Shown: positions 48,266-63,800 of the stretch, one piece after another
Layout: each line of letters begins with the position of its first letter
How positions within the stretch are numbered: position 1 is the stretch's first letter
Assembly: GCF_021606685.1 (NCBI RefSeq)
Contig: NZ_WKCB01000002.1
Span: 124,001-188,000, forward strand
Source of the DNA: Pseudomonas syringae
Lineage (GTDB): Bacteria; Pseudomonadota; Gammaproteobacteria; Pseudomonadales; Pseudomonadaceae
DNA length: 64,000 bases
Direction of reading: 5' to 3'
Position numbers and translations under genes: made by a program
Notes under the pieces: generated by a model
Seen by the model: the letters and a program-made list of their open reading frames with translations, nothing else
What the model was told of the DNA's origin: nothing
Database searches by the model: none

Positions 48266-49156
48266 TTATAGGCATTCGTGCACGGTTTGACAGAACTGCT
48301 CCACCAGCGCGCTCGGCGCCTGCGCGTAAGCCAAGGCCACGGTACTCAGGCAGTCGGGGTCGGCAAGGGGCAAAAAGTGCACGTTGGCGGGGGCGATGTG
48401 CTGCATGGATTTTGGTAACAAGGCAATACCGAAGCCGGCCTGGATCAGTTGCAACTGGGTGGTCTTGCGCGACATCACCCGCGCGGCCTTGGGAAAAAAG
48501 CCCGCGCGCATGCACAGCTCGGCTGACAGATAACTCAGGCCGCCACGCTGCGGATGGGGGATCGAGATAAACGCCTCGTCTTTAAGTTGCGCCAATTCGA
48601 CAGCTGCATTGCTACGTACCAACCGATGGTCAGGCGGCACGGCCAGCAGCACTTGCTCTTCATACAAAGGCACCACGCGCACGCCTTCGCGCTGGCGCAA
48701 CACCGGCAAACGCAGCAGGCCGACGTCCAGCCGCCCCTCGGCGATTTCCTCCAGCTGCGCTTCGGAGGACAGTTTGGCGATATCCATCGACACGCCGGGG
48801 CAGCGCTCCAGCCAGGTGCTGATGCCTTGCAGCAAGACACCGCTCATCGGCACGGTGCTCGAATGGCTCAGGCGCAGGGTGCCGAGCTGGCCATTGCCCA
48901 CTTGGGTCGCCATTTCACTGGCCTTGAGCAATTCACTCAACAGGTTGCGCGCCCGTGGGTAGAAGGCCTCGCCGGCTGCGGTCAAGCGCGGTTGGCGCGC
49001 GGTGCGCTCGAACAGCGGGGTTTGCAGCTGGGCTTCCAGCTCCTTGATCTGCCGGCTCAGGGCGGACTGGGCGACAAAAAGGCGCTCGGCGGCAGCGCTG
49101 AAGCTGCCGCTGTCGGCGATTTCAACGAAGTAACGCAGTTGGCGGGTCGAGATCAC
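48266..49156 (-). CDS. LysR-type transcriptional regulator
   Basis: 296 residues: a winged helix (about 1-60, with SFSAAAERLFVAQSALSRQI) and an effector domain. The start is GTG. It is divergent from the TauE exporter, the usual position of a LysR regulator of a transporter, so that gene is the likely target. The effector is unknown. Confidence 0.9.
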   Translation of the reverse strand: MISTRQLRYFVEIADSGSFSAAAERLFVAQSALSRQIKELEAQLQTPLFERTARQPRLTAAGEAFYPRARNLLSELLKASEMATQVGNGQLGTLRLSHSSTVPMSGVLLQGISTWLERCPGVSMDIAKLSSEAQLEEIAEGRLDVGLLRLPVLRQREGVRVVPLYEEQVLLAVPPDHRLVRSNAAVELAQLKDEAFISIPHPQRGGLSYLSAELCMRAGFFPKAARVMSRKTTQLQLIQAGFGIALLPKSMQHIAPANVHFLPLADPDCLSTVALAYAQAPSALVEQFCQTVHECL

Positions 49157-49255
49157 GCGTCATGCCTTTTCGAGATAGGTGGTGGGCTTTGAAGATATTA
49201 GTCGCAACCCTTACCGATGGCTAAAGTGATGTCCATCTCTAACAAGGAATAACCC

Positions 49256-50023
49256 ATGAGCCCGGTTGAGCTGATGAGCCAATGGTCGTTTAGCGGTGTG
49301 GAGTGGCTGCTGATCGGCGTGGGCGTGGTGATTGCCTACATCGTGTTTGGCATCGCCGGGTTCGGCACCGCGCTGGTGGCGGGGCCGATACTGATCGTGT
49401 TTATGCCGCTGTCGAAAATCATCCCGCTGCTGGTGTTGCTGGATTTTGTCGCAGCGTTTGGCAACCTGCTGCAATCGCGGCGTGACGTGAACAAGCCGGA
49501 GTTGCTGCGACTGCTGCCCTGCATGGCGATTGGCTGCACGCTGGGCGTGGTGTTCTTGCTCAACCTGCATTCCGACCTGTTGTTGCTGTTGATGGGGCTG
49601 TTCATCAGCGCCTATGCGATCTACAGCCTGGCGGTGAAAGCGCGTCCCACGCAGCTCGCCAAAGGGTGGGCGGTGCCCATGGGCACGGTCGGTGGGCTGT
49701 TTGGCGCGCTGTTCGGCAGCGGCGGCTTTTTATACGCGATCTACCTGAACAGTCGTCTGCCCAAGGACGCAGCGCGCGCCACGCAAAGCGCGCTGATCAG
49801 TTGCAGCACGGTGGTGCGCCTGAGTCTGTTCCTGATCGCCGGCGTGTATGCGGATTGGCCGCTGTTGATGTTGGCGCTGTGCCTGCTGCCAGCGATGGCG
49901 CTGGGGCTGTGGTTTGGCCGCAGGCTGACGATGCGCATGTCGCGCGAGGCGTTTGTGCGGTTGGTGACGTGGTTGGTGTTGGCCAGTGGGCTTGCGTTGA
50001 TTGGGCGGTATTTGAGTACTTGA
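49256..50023 (+). CDS. TauE/SafE-family membrane permease
   Basis: 255 residues with about eight helices; GIAGFGTALVAGP is the N-terminal repeat motif and GGLFGALFGSGGF the second. Members move sulfite, sulfoacetate or similar organic anions. The substrate cannot be inferred beyond the divergent LysR regulator. The 99-base gap contains the shared promoter. Confidence 0.85.
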   Translation: MSPVELMSQWSFSGVEWLLIGVGVVIAYIVFGIAGFGTALVAGPILIVFMPLSKIIPLLVLLDFVAAFGNLLQSRRDVNKPELLRLLPCMAIGCTLGVVFLLNLHSDLLLLLMGLFISAYAIYSLAVKARPTQLAKGWAVPMGTVGGLFGALFGSGGFLYAIYLNSRLPKDAARATQSALISCSTVVRLSLFLIAGVYADWPLLMLALCLLPAMALGLWFGRRLTMRMSREAFVRLVTWLVLASGLALIGRYLST

Positions 50024-50062
50024 CCTGATTTTTTCAGGGATTAAGCTGCCAGCCTTTAGGGC

Positions 50063-50130
50063 CCCATCGGGGGCAAGCCCGCTCTCACATTGAAATGCGC
50101 TCGAATGTGGAAGGGGGCTTGCCCCCGAAG
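50063..50130. repeat. REP palindrome pair
   Basis: Inverted arms ATCGGGGGCAAGCCCGCT and AAGGGGGCTTGCCCCCGA. It ends about 30 bases before the next gene. Confidence 0.85.
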
Positions 50131-50158
50131 GCGTCAGCAGCCACACCGCAGGACTCCC

Positions 50159-52281
<2,123 letters not shown>

Positions 52282-52306
52282 GGCTTCCAGCAAAACGTTA
52301 AGTAAC

Positions 52307-52328
52307 CGGGGCTGTTCTTTCAGCCCCG
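52307..52328 (+). other. Hairpin in the guaB-guaA gap
   Basis: CGGGGCTG pairs with CAGCCCCG around TTCTTT. Only scattered Ts follow, so read-through to guaA is expected; it may trim guaA expression. Confidence 0.5.
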
Positions 52329-52362
52329 AGTTGTTTCTGATTCATTAGACGAGACTGACTTC

Positions 52363-53940
52363 ATGGCCCTCGACATTCACGCCCACCGCATCCTGATCCT
52401 CGACTTCGGTTCCCAGTACACCCAGCTGATCGCCCGCCGCGTGCGTGAAATCGGCGTGTACTGCGAACTGCACCCGTTCGACATGGATGACGAAGCGATC
52501 CGCGAATTCGCACCTAAAGGCGTCATCCTCGCCGGTGGCCCCGAGTCCGTGCACGAAGCCAACAGCCCGCGCTGCCCGCAAGCCGTGTTCGACCTGGGCG
52601 TGCCTGTTTTCGGTATCTGCTACGGCATGCAAACCATGGCCGAGCAACTGGGCGGCAAGGTTGAAGGTTCCGAGCTGCGTGAATTCGGTTATGCCCGTGT
52701 CGACGTGGTCGGCAAGAGCCGCCTGCTGGACGGCATCGAAGACCACGTCGACGCCGACGGCCTGTTCGGCCTCGACGTGTGGATGAGCCACGGTGACAAG
52801 GTCACCAAGATGCCGGAAGACTTCCACATCCTGGCGAGCACCCCGAGCTGCCCGATCGCTGGCATGTTCAGCGACGAGCGTCGTTACTACGGCGTGCAGT
52901 TCCACCCGGAAGTGACCCACACCAAGCAAGGCGGGCGCATTCTGTCGCGCTTCATCCTCGACATCTGCGAGTGTGAAGCCCTGTGGACCCCGTCGAAAAT
53001 CGCTGAAGACGCCATCGCCCAGGTTCGCGCCCAGGTTGGCACTGACAACGTACTGCTCGGCCTGTCCGGCGGCGTTGACTCCTCCGTGGTTGCCGCGCTG
53101 CTGCACAAAGCCATCGGCGACCAGCTGACGTGCGTGTTCGTCGACAACGGCCTGCTGCGCCTGCACGAAGGCGAGCAGGTTATGGCCATGTTCGCCGAAA
53201 ACATGGGCGTCAAGGTGATCCGCGCCAACGCCGAAGATCAGTTCCTCAACAACCTGGCTGGCGAAAGCGACCCAGAGAAGAAGCGCAAGATCATCGGCCG
53301 CACCTTCATCGACGTATTCGATGCCCAGTCGAACAAACTGGACAACATCAAGTACCTCGCCCAGGGCACCATCTACCCTGACGTGATCGAGTCGGCCGGC
53401 GCCAAGAGCGGCAAGGCCCACGTGATCAAGTCCCACCACAACGTGGGTGGCCTGCCTGAGGAAATGAACCTCAAGCTGGTAGAACCGCTGCGCGAACTGT
53501 TCAAGGACGAAGTCCGCCGTCTGGGCCTGGAACTCGGCCTGCCGTACGACATGGTCTACCGCCATCCATTCCCGGGCCCGGGCCTGGGTGTGCGCATCCT
53601 CGGTGAAGTGAAGAAGGAATACGCGGACCTGCTGCGTCGCGCCGACCACATCTTCATCGAAGAACTGCGCAAGGCCGACTGGTACCACAAGGTCAGCCAG
53701 GCCTTCGTGGTGTTCCAACCGGTTAAGTCCGTGGGCGTTGTAGGCGATGGCCGTCGTTACGCGTGGGTTGTTGCGCTGCGTGCCGTAGAAACCATCGACT
53801 TCATGACCGCCCGCTGGGCACACCTGCCGTACGAACTGCTGGAGACTGTCAGCGGCCGTATCATCAATGAGATCGAAGGTATTTCGCGCGTTACTTATGA
53901 CGTGTCGAGCAAGCCGCCGGCTACGATTGAGTGGGAGTGA
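52363..53940 (+). CDS. guaA: GMP synthase (glutamine-hydrolysing)
   Basis: 525 residues: an N-terminal class I amidotransferase (Cys in GICYGMQTM about 86, His in QFHPE), a PP-loop ATP pyrophosphatase (LSGGVDSSV about 235) and a C-terminal dimer domain ending PPATIEWE. It converts XMP to GMP. Confidence 0.98.
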   Translation: MALDIHAHRILILDFGSQYTQLIARRVREIGVYCELHPFDMDDEAIREFAPKGVILAGGPESVHEANSPRCPQAVFDLGVPVFGICYGMQTMAEQLGGKVEGSELREFGYARVDVVGKSRLLDGIEDHVDADGLFGLDVWMSHGDKVTKMPEDFHILASTPSCPIAGMFSDERRYYGVQFHPEVTHTKQGGRILSRFILDICECEALWTPSKIAEDAIAQVRAQVGTDNVLLGLSGGVDSSVVAALLHKAIGDQLTCVFVDNGLLRLHEGEQVMAMFAENMGVKVIRANAEDQFLNNLAGESDPEKKRKIIGRTFIDVFDAQSNKLDNIKYLAQGTIYPDVIESAGAKSGKAHVIKSHHNVGGLPEEMNLKLVEPLRELFKDEVRRLGLELGLPYDMVYRHPFPGPGLGVRILGEVKKEYADLLRRADHIFIEELRKADWYHKVSQAFVVFQPVKSVGVVGDGRRYAWVVALRAVETIDFMTARWAHLPYELLETVSGRIINEIEGISRVTYDVSSKPPATIEWE

Positions 53941-53975
53941 TCCCTTCTAAGGGTTAACCGCTAAGGCACAAAAAA

Positions 53976-54009
53976 AGCCGCTTGTCTGTTGAAGACAAGC
54001 GGCTTTTTT
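53976..54009. terminator. Bidirectional terminator after guaA
   Basis: AGCCGCTTGTCT pairs with AGACAAGCGGCT around TGTTG, with A7 before and T6 after. Confidence 0.95.
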
Positions 54010-54031
54010 ATGCGCGTTGTCAGGCGCGGGT

Positions 54032-54655
54032 CTACAGGTATTTCACCTGCAACGTAGCGTGGCCATCGATGGGCACTTCTTCGGTCAGGGTTAGCGTTTT
54101 TGCGGGGGCGATGTAGGTGTAATACACCACGACAGCATCCAGCGTGGTGATGGCGGCGGGCACGTTGCTTGGGTTGTTCGCGCCGGTCACGGCGAGCAAT
54201 GCCGCATGGGTCAAGTTGCTGCCGGAGCGCCAGGTAGCACCGTTGTTGGTGGACATGATGGTTCGCATCGGCCCGGAGTCGCTGACCGGGTCCACCAGGC
54301 TCAAGGCGAGGTAGCCGAGTTTTTCCGTGCCGTTGATCAGGCCCAGGCCGTGGAGGCTGGGCACCGTTGAGGAGCCTGCTCGATTATCGACGGTGGTCAT
54401 GGCCAGCAGCGTGGCGCCTTCGCAGTGGAGGCTCAATTGCAGGCGGTGCTGGGGCAGGATCGTGATGTCTTCAACGTTCAGGTCCTTGGCCGCCAATTTA
54501 CCGTGATCGATGGCCCCGCCGTTGGTGAGGCTGGGCTGGCAGGCGCTCGGGGTGATGCGGCCACGGATGTTCAGGTCGGTGGCAGAGGCTGGGGACGCAA
54601 GGGCGCTCTCGCTCAGCAGCAGGGCCGCGAGGAGTGGGGGGAGTAGTTTTTTCAT
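54032..54655 (-). CDS. DUF1120-type secreted protein
   Basis: 207 residues: a signal peptide (cut near LAS at 24), then a beta-rich domain with an N-terminal Cys pair (SACQPS, LHCEG). The DUF1120 family of pseudomonads often occurs in fimbria-like clusters, but this copy is solitary, with no chaperone or usher. Function is unknown; a pilin-like subunit is a guess from the fold. Confidence 0.8.
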   Translation of the reverse strand: MKKLLPPLLAALLLSESALASPASATDLNIRGRITPSACQPSLTNGGAIDHGKLAAKDLNVEDITILPQHRLQLSLHCEGATLLAMTTVDNRAGSSTVPSLHGLGLINGTEKLGYLALSLVDPVSDSGPMRTIMSTNNGATWRSGSNLTHAALLAVTGANNPSNVPAAITTLDAVVVYYTYIAPAKTLTLTEEVPIDGHATLQVKYL

Positions 54656-54796
54656 GGTCGGCTCGGTATCGGCAAAGGGTCGATGATGCCCCTCTTGGTG
54701 GGGCAGAACCTTAGCGCCAAGTACCGGCCAGCGGAATGCAACAATTACGACAATGGCCGCGGCGTCAGTCAACCTATGTAACAACTGACACTCTGC

Positions 54797-54822
54797 CATC
54801 GGGAGCAAGCCCCCTCCCACAT
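54797..54822. repeat. Single REP unit before mltF 3' end
   Basis: One arm, CATCGGGAGCAAGCCCCCTC then CCACAT, without the partner found at other sites. Confidence 0.8.
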
Positions 54823-54838
54823 TGTTTCTATGGTGTTC

Positions 54839-56407
<1,569 letters not shown>

Positions 56408-56586
56408 CTAATTATGACGGTTAAAATAACTGCGCCCAGTGCCTTGGCGAATGCCCTGATATCGTGCAAACCGTGCCAACTGACGTTCGGCAACGGCCTG
56501 CGGTGCCGTTTCGGGTGCCGTTGGCGCAGCTTTACGCTAGAATGCACGGCCTCAAAGCACACCCCCTTCCCGAGGCTGTCCCGAAG

Positions 56587-59500
56587 ATGTTGATCCTGCG
56601 CGGCGCTCCTGCCCTTTCTGCCTTTCGCCACAGCAAACTCCTTGAGCAACTGAGCCAGAAGGTTCCAGCGGTTACAGGCCTGTATGCTGAATTTGCTCAC
56701 TTCGCCGACGTTACCGGCGTCTTGACCGCCGACGAACAGCAAGTGCTCGCACGCCTTCTGAAGTACGGTCCCAGCGTTCCCGTTCAAGAGCCGACCGGCC
56801 GCTTGTTCCTGGTTCTGCCACGGTTCGGCACCATCTCGCCCTGGTCGAGCAAGGCCAGCGATATCGCCCGCAACTGTGGCTTGGAAAAAATCCAGCGCCT
56901 GGAGCGTGGTATCGCTTTCTATGTAGCCGGCCAGTTCAGCGATGCCGAGGCCGAGCTGATCGCCAGCAGCCTGCACGACCGCATGACCCAGATCATCGTC
57001 AGCCAGTTGGAACAGGCTGCCGGCCTGTTCAGCCATGCCGAACCCAAGCCGCTGACCGCGATTGACGTGCTCGGCGGTGGCCGCGCCGCCCTCGAGAAGG
57101 CCAACACCGAACTGGGCCTGGCGCTTGCCGAAGACGAGATCGACTACCTGGTCAATGCCTTCAACGGCTTGAAGCGCAACCCGCACGACATCGAACTGAT
57201 GATGTTTGCCCAGGCCAACTCCGAGCACTGCCGTCACAAGATCTTCAACGCCAGTTGGGATATCGACGGCGAAAGCCAGGAAAAAAGCCTGTTCGGCATG
57301 ATCAAGAACACCTACGTGATGCACAGCGAAGGCGTCCTGTCGGCTTATAAAGACAACGCTTCGGTAATCGTCGGTTCCGTCGCCGGGCGTTTCTTCCCGG
57401 ACCCTGAAACCCGCCAGTACGGCGCGGTGCAGGAGCCGGTGCACATCCTGATGAAGGTTGAAACCCACAACCACCCGACCGCGATTGCCCCGTTCCCGGG
57501 CGCAGCCACCGGTTCCGGCGGCGAAATCCGTGACGAAGGTGCAACCGGCCGTGGCGCCAAGCCTAAGGCGGGCCTGACCGGTTTCACCGTGTCCAACCTG
57601 CAGATCCCAGGCTTCGAACAGCCGTGGGAAGTGCCGTACGGCAAGCCTGAGCGCATCGTTACCGCGCTGGACATCATGATCGAAGGCCCGCTGGGCGGCG
57701 CCGCGTTCAACAACGAATTCGGGCGTCCGGCACTCACCGGCTACTTCCGTACGTTCGAGCAGTCCATCACCACCCCGCGTGGCGATGAAGTGCGCGGTTA
57801 CCACAAGCCGATCATGTTGGCCGGCGGCATGGGCAACATCCGTGAAGAACACGTCAAGAAAGGCGAGATCCTGGTCGGCTCCAAGCTGATCGTGCTCGGC
57901 GGCCCGGCCATGTTGATCGGCCTGGGCGGCGGCGCAGCTTCTTCCATGGCCACCGGCACCAGCTCGGCTGACCTGGACTTTGCGTCCGTACAGCGCGAAA
58001 ACCCGGAAATGGAACGCCGCTGCCAGGAAGTCATCGACCGTTGCTGGCAGTTGGGTGACAAGAACCCGATCAGCTTTATCCACGACGTCGGCGCCGGTGG
58101 TTTGTCCAACGCCTTCCCGGAACTGGTCAACGATGGCGACCGTGGTGGCCGTTTCGAACTGCGCAACATTCCAAACGACGAGCCGGGCATGGCCCCGCAC
58201 GAAATCTGGAGCAACGAATCCCAGGAACGCTACGTACTGGCGGTTGGCGCTGAAGACTTCGCGCGCTTCCAGGCCATCTGCGAACGCGAGCGCTGCCCGT
58301 TTGCCGTGGTCGGCGAAGCCACTGCCGAGCCGCAGCTGACTGTGACCGACAGCCATTTTGGCAACAACCCGGTCGACATGCCGCTCGAAGTGCTGCTGGG
58401 CAAAGCCCCGCGCATGCACCGTTCGGCGGTACGTGAAGCCGAGCTGGGCGATGATTTCGACCCAAGCCAACTCGACCTGACCGACAGCATCGAACGCGTG
58501 CTGCATCACCCGGCCGTGGCGAGCAAAAGCTTCCTGATCACCATCGGCGACCGCACCATCACCGGCCTGGTGGCCCGTGACCAAATGGTCGGCCCGTGGC
58601 AGGTGCCGGTGGCCGACGTCGCCGTCACCGCCACCAGCTTCGACGTGTACACCGGTGAAGCCATGGCCATGGGCGAGCGTACGCCGCTGGCCCTGCTGGA
58701 CGCCCCGGCGTCGGGCCGCATGGCCATTGGTGAAACCCTCACCAACATTGCCGCCTCGCGCATCGGCAAGCTGTCCGACATCAAACTGTCGGCCAACTGG
58801 ATGTCCGCTGCTGGTCACCCAGGTGAAGACGCGCGTCTGTACGACACCGTCAAGGCTGTCGGCATGGAGCTGTGCCCCGAGCTGGGCATCACCATTCCGG
58901 TGGGCAAGGACTCCATGTCCATGGCCACCCGTTGGAACGATGAAGGCGTCGACAAGACTGTAACGTCGCCGCTGTCGCTGATCGTTACCGGTTTTGCACC
59001 GGTCACCGACATCCGCCAGACCCTGACCCCGCAACTGCGTATGGACAAGGGCACCACCGACCTGATCCTGATCGACCTGGGCCGTGGCCAGAACCGCATG
59101 GGCGCCTCGATCCTCGCGCAAACCCACGGCAAACTCGGCAAGCACGCGCCGGACGTGGATGACGCCGAAGACCTCAAAGCCTTCTTCGCCGTGATCCAGG
59201 GCCTGAATGCCGACGGCCACCTGCTGGCTTACCACGACCGTTCCGACGGTGGTTTGCTGACCAGCGTGGTCGAGATGGCGTTCGCCGGTCACTGCGGCCT
59301 GAACATCGTGCTCGACAGCGTTGCCGAGGATGCATCCGAGATCAACGGCATCCTGTTCAACGAAGAGTTGGGCGCCGTGATCCAGGTTCGCCAGGACGCT
59401 ACCCCGGACGTACTCGCACAGTTCAGCGCCGCTGGCCTGGACGACTGCGTGGCGGTGATCGGCCAGCCGATCAACAACGGTGAAATCAACATCTCCTTCA

Positions 59501-60483
59501 ATGGCGATACCGTGTTTGCCGGCCAGCGCCGCTTGCTGCAACGCCAGTGGGCCGAGACCAGCTACCAGATCCAACGCCTGCGTGATAACGCCGACTGCGC
59601 CGAGCAGGAATTCGACGTGATCCTGGAAGAAGAAAACCCGGGCCTGAGCATCAAGCTCAGCTTCGACGTCAACCAGGACATCGCCGCGCCTTACATCAAA
59701 AAAGGCATCCGCCCACAAGTTGCGGTGCTGCGTGAGCAGGGCGTCAACGGCCAGGTGGAAATGGCGGCCGCGTTCGACCGCGCCGGCTTCAATGCGATTG
59801 ACGTGCACATGAGCGACATCCTCGCCGGTCGCGTCGACCTCAACGAGTTCAAAGGCCTTGTAGCCTGCGGCGGTTTCTCCTACGGCGACGTGCTGGGTGC
59901 CGGTGAAGGCTGGGCCAAGTCGGCCCTGTTCAACAGCCGTGCCCGCGACGCGTTCCAGGGTTTCTTCGAGCGTAACGACAGCTTCACCCTGGGTGTGTGC
60001 AACGGTTGCCAGATGATGTCCAACCTCAGCGAACTGATCCCGGGCAGCGAGTTCTGGCCGCACTTTGTGCGTAACCGTTCCGAGCAGTTCGAAGCCCGTG
60101 TGGCCATGGTGCAGGTGCAGGAGTCGAACTCGATCTTCCTGCAAGGCATGGCCGGTTCGCGCATGCCGATCGCCATCGCCCACGGCGAAGGCCATGCCGA
60201 GTTCGCCAACGAAGAAGCCTTGCTCGAAGCCGACCTGTCCGGTTGCGTGGCGATGCGTTTCGTCGACAACCACGGCAAGGTTACCGAGAGCTACCCGGCC
60301 AACCCGAACGGCTCGCCGCGCGGGATCACCGGCCTCACCAGCCGCGACGGCCGCGTGACCATCATGATGCCGCACCCGGAGCGTGTATTCCGCGCCGTGC
60401 AGAACTCGTGGCGCCCGGAAGAGTGGGACGAGGACGGCGCCTGGATGCGCATGTTCCGCAACGCCCGCGTGTGGGTGAACTAA
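56587..60483 (+). CDS. purL: Phosphoribosylformylglycinamidine synthase
   Basis: 1298 residues, the large single-chain form. The synthase half includes [25 protein letters not shown]; the C-terminal glutaminase has Cys in GVCNGCQMM and the catalytic HPERVFR. It makes FGAM in purine synthesis. The frame is open 41 codons upstream, but the family N-terminus starts at this ATG. A small gene follows by 4 bases. Confidence 0.98.
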   Translation: MLILRGAPALSAFRHSKLLEQLSQKVPAVTGLYAEFAHFADVTGVLTADEQQVLARLLKYGPSVPVQEPTGRLFLVLPRFGTISPWSSKASDIARNCGLEKIQRLERGIAFYVAGQFSDAEAELIASSLHDRMTQIIVSQLEQAAGLFSHAEPKPLTAIDVLGGGRAALEKANTELGLALAEDEIDYLVNAFNGLKRNPHDIELMMFAQANSEHCRHKIFNASWDIDGESQEKSLFGMIKNTYVMHSEGVLSAYKDNASVIVGSVAGRFFPDPETRQYGAVQEPVHILMKVETHNHPTAIAPFPGAATGSGGEIRDEGATGRGAKPKAGLTGFTVSNLQIPGFEQPWEVPYGKPERIVTALDIMIEGPLGGAAFNNEFGRPALTGYFRTFEQSITTPRGDEVRGYHKPIMLAGGMGNIREEHVKKGEILVGSKLIVLGGPAMLIGLGGGAASSMATGTSSADLDFASVQRENPEMERRCQEVIDRCWQLGDKNPISFIHDVGAGGLSNAFPELVNDGDRGGRFELRNIPNDEPGMAPHEIWSNESQERYVLAVGAEDFARFQAICERERCPFAVVGEATAEPQLTVTDSHFGNNPVDMPLEVLLGKAPRMHRSAVREAELGDDFDPSQLDLTDSIERVLHHPAVASKSFLITIGDRTITGLVARDQMVGPWQVPVADVAVTATSFDVYTGEAMAMGERTPLALLDAPASGRMAIGETLTNIAASRIGKLSDIKLSANWMSAAGHPGEDARLYDTVKAVGMELCPELGITIPVGKDSMSMATRWNDEGVDKTVTSPLSLIVTGFAPVTDIRQTLTPQLRMDKGTTDLILIDLGRGQNRMGASILAQTHGKLGKHAPDVDDAEDLKAFFAVIQGLNADGHLLAYHDRSDGGLLTSVVEMAFAGHCGLNIVLDSVAEDASEINGILFNEELGAVIQVRQDATPDVLAQFSAAGLDDCVAVIGQPINNGEINISFNGDTVFAGQRRLLQRQWAETSYQIQRLRDNADCAEQEFDVILEEENPGLSIKLSFDVNQDIAAPYIKKGIRPQVAVLREQGVNGQVEMAAAFDRAGFNAIDVHMSDILAGRVDLNEFKGLVACGGFSYGDVLGAGEGWAKSALFNSRARDAFQGFFERNDSFTLGVCNGCQMMSNLSELIPGSEFWPHFVRNRSEQFEARVAMVQVQESNSIFLQGMAGSRMPIAIAHGEGHAEFANEEALLEADLSGCVAMRFVDNHGKVTESYPANPNGSPRGITGLTSRDGRVTIMMPHPERVFRAVQNSWRPEEWDEDGAWMRMFRNARVWVN

Positions 60484-60487
60484 GGCA

Positions 60488-60799
60488 GTGTTCAAGCTGG
60501 CCTTCTTTGTGCCCGACAGCCATGTGGAGACGGTGAAAACCGCCGTCTTCGCCGCCGGCGGCGGGCGCATCGGCGACTACGACAGCTGCGCCTGGCAAGT
60601 GCTGGGCCGCGGCCAGTTTCGCGCGTTGGACGGCAGCCAGCCGTTTATCGGGCAAGTGGGCCAGGTTGAGGCGGTCGAAGAATGGAAGGTCGAGCTGGTG
60701 GTGGCCGATGAGCTGATCAAGGCGGTTGTGGCCGCGTTGAAGCTCAGCCACCCGTATGAAACACCGGCTTATGAAGTATGGCAGCTGGCGGATTTCTGA
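60488..60799 (+). CDS. YqfO/NIF3-domain small protein
   Basis: 103 residues resembling the CutA/PII-like insert domain of NIF3-YqfO proteins (FKLAFFVP..VETVK, GRIGDYDSCAW, HPYETPAYEV). Function is unknown. The start is GTG. It is coupled to purL in the usual Pseudomonas arrangement and is followed by a strong hairpin. Confidence 0.88.
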   Translation: MFKLAFFVPDSHVETVKTAVFAAGGGRIGDYDSCAWQVLGRGQFRALDGSQPFIGQVGQVEAVEEWKVELVVADELIKAVVAALKLSHPYETPAYEVWQLADF

Positions 60800-60820
60800 T
60801 CCGCTGGCTGTAAAACAGGA

Positions 60821-60855
60821 AACCCGCTGGGCCCTTACGGCCAGCGGGTTTTTTG
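60821..60855 (+). terminator. Terminator after the YqfO-like gene
   Basis: AACCCGCTGG pairs with CCAGCGGGTT, with an inner GCC/GGC, followed by TTTTTG. Confidence 0.9.
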
Positions 60856-60868
60856 TTGGGTGCAGTCT

Positions 60869-63800
60869 TTACTTCGCAGGAGTCAGTTTGACCTCTGCTT
60901 CAAGCATTTTGAACAAGGGGAACAGCTGCTTGTAACGTTTTTCCTTTTTGCCCCAGCGATCGATGAAAAACATTCCGTTGTCGTCCACTTGAATCGGCGT
61001 AGTGACGATTTCTCCCGTACTGGAGCGATGTACCAGCCGGGTTTCCGCTCTCGATGGCCGCTCGATCAGATAGTCCCCGGGGCGGGTCAGTTTCGCCCGG
61101 TCAACCGGTACGAAGGCGATGGGGGTCGGATAGCCGGCTTTGCCGACTTCGAGCTTGAAGTCACTGCGCATGGCAACCGACGTGAGGCTGTCGAAATCGC
61201 TTTCCCAGTAGCCTTGGTGAATGCCTCGGGCAAGTGCCGGCGTGCTATCCCGCACATTCAGGCTGACGGCACCCAGCATTTCGGCCAGCCCCGGCACGCC
61301 ATCGTTGTTATTGGTGTGGGCGCTGCCGACAAAAGCGATCCACTTGTGCGGGCCTTGCGCCGCCTGGTCGGCTTCGATGACCCTGGTGGCGAAATAACTG
61401 AATATCTGGTTTCGCGACAGCTTGGTCGACGACGGCCCTTTGAGGTGATAGCTGGCGGCGCAGTCCAGGGCCCGCACGCGAATGCCATATTTATTCGCGG
61501 CCTGCACCACTTGAGTGTAGGTATCGGGGCCGCTGTACCCCCGCATGTGCCCTTGATCCTGACTGTTGAGATAAGCCTTGAGGCGGTCGGGCATGCGCTG
61601 GGTACGGTGGAACAGATCCAGCTCGGCCTGATGCATATCGGTGAGCAGGTGTTCGACATAGAGGGTCTTGAAGCCGGCCTCCTTGAGGGTTTTCATCTGC
61701 GTTCTGAGGAACTCCTTGCTGGCTTCATGACCATGGCCTTCCCCGATCAGTAACCCGGACAGCCGGCTTTCGCTGACCTGTTGGATAAACGCTTGCGGTG
61801 TGGTGGTTGCCGTGACCACCGGCAGCGTCGGCCGGGCGGGCGGTACATAGTCGGTGAAGAAGGTTTTGGCGCTGGTGTTCAACCGTGAGCGTGTGTCGAT
61901 GAATGAGTCGTAGGCGGGCTTGCGTGATTTGGTCAGCAGCCCGAATGAGCTGTCCAGGCCATGGGGCTCCTGCGCCAGCTGGCCGATATCGTCGATGAAG
62001 GCCGGCGCTATGTCGAATTCGCTGAAGTGTTCAACGACAGCGGTGGGCGCCGATACAGGCGGTGGGGCAAGCTCGGCCGCCTTGTAGGCGGTAGGCAGGG
62101 TCATAAGGTAGTCGCCCTTGGCTTGGGCGTCGCCGGGTATCGAGCCAGGCGTATCAATACGAATGCCCACGGGCTGGTCCGTGCCGACATCTTCAATGCG
62201 CAGTGCGACAGCGTCATGCAGGTCTGCCATGCCTGGCGTCTGCTCGAACGTGCGCAGGCGCGACGGCTCCACCAGAGCCACCCAGCGTTCCTGCGGGGTG
62301 TCGGCCGTATCTGCTTGGATGGCCTTATGCGAGTAGAAATTTCGCAGGCGGTTGTTGCGTGGCGTGGTGGGCGGCGTGTCGCCCAGGATCAGGGCGCTGT
62401 CCAGTTGGTAGGACGTCGACACGTCCAGAGCCTTGATCGTCAGGCCTTTTTCTCGCGCCTTGCTGACCAGCGCCAGATACGAGTAGGGCGCGTTCGATGC
62501 AAAGCCCATGGCCTTGTCGACGGTTTTCAAGTGCAACTGAATATGGCGCCAGGATTGTCCGCTGTTGAGTTTCTCCAGTTTTTTGCTGAACACATCCCCC
62601 GGCAAGTATTCCAGGTACAGCGTTTTGAAGCCCCGTTGAATCAGGGTATCCAGGTTGTCGATCAGCACCTGTTTGCCGGCAATGGAGCCGGGGAGGGCGC
62701 CGACGATCAAGTGCTTGTTGCCGCTGAACGCCTCGCTGCCAAGCAGTTGGGCGAATGAGGCACTGGCCTCGACAGCCGGCACACTCGTCACCGCAGGCAG
62801 CGGCACAAACGCCTGGTAAAACGCCTGGGCGTCGGTGGCCAGGCGCGACACCTGCTCCTGATACGCACCCCGTGCCTTGCGCAAGTGCAGCACGGTGTTT
62901 TCCAGCGGTATTTCCTGAGGGAGTTGCATCACTTTGGCAGACTCGACCAGGTTGCTTTTCATCTGCGGGTCGAGGATGGATTCAACGTCACGCCAATGTT
63001 TCGCAGGGACTCCGTAATCCACAAGGGGCCCGGGGGTTTGCGGCACGGTTTCATATTTGGGCGCGCCACCGGCCAACCCGCTGCGTACCCACACGCCTTG
63101 AGCATCGGGCTCGGCCAGGCGGGCGGTAGACACCAGGTTGCCGCTGGCAGGATCAACGCGATGCAGCAAATACCGGCCTAACGCATCCGGGGTAGTGGGC
63201 GCCCATAACGCCTGGCCATCGAAGATAACCGGTTGCATGCCGTGCGGGGTGGGCGACGCGGCTTCCAGTTGGTTGATCAGTTGCATCGTACGCCTTTGCC
63301 CGGTATCGGCAGCACTCAGGCGCAGCGGTTTGGCCACGGGGCTGAGTGAGCGCAGGGCGGGGCGTAGGTCGGTAAACAGCGCGCCGGCGCTGTTGAACAG
63401 GTAGCCGAGGAAATGCTCGAAGGCGGCGGAAGTGTCGCCCTGGTTGTAGGCATGCCAGGCCAGCATAGCGTCCTTGAAGGCCAGTAACAGGCCGACACTC
63501 AGGCTCAGCACCGGAAACGGCGCTGTGGCAACCGCCGCTACCCACTCGATGCAGGTCCAGAGAATGCCGGTGATCATCTGTGTGCGGCTTACGGTGGTGG
63601 CTTTAACGTCGTCTATGCGGCGTTGCAGTTTCATGTTGTACAGCGCCTGGCGCATATCGGTCACCGGCGCAACGCCGCGCGTGATGTCGTAGCGCGCAGG
63701 GCTGACGCTGGTTTCGTCCAGTTGTTCGGGGAGGTTGCGCCTGGCATCTTCAAGGAAGTTGCGAACCCGCGTGCGCGATTGCACACCCACCCGTTCGGCG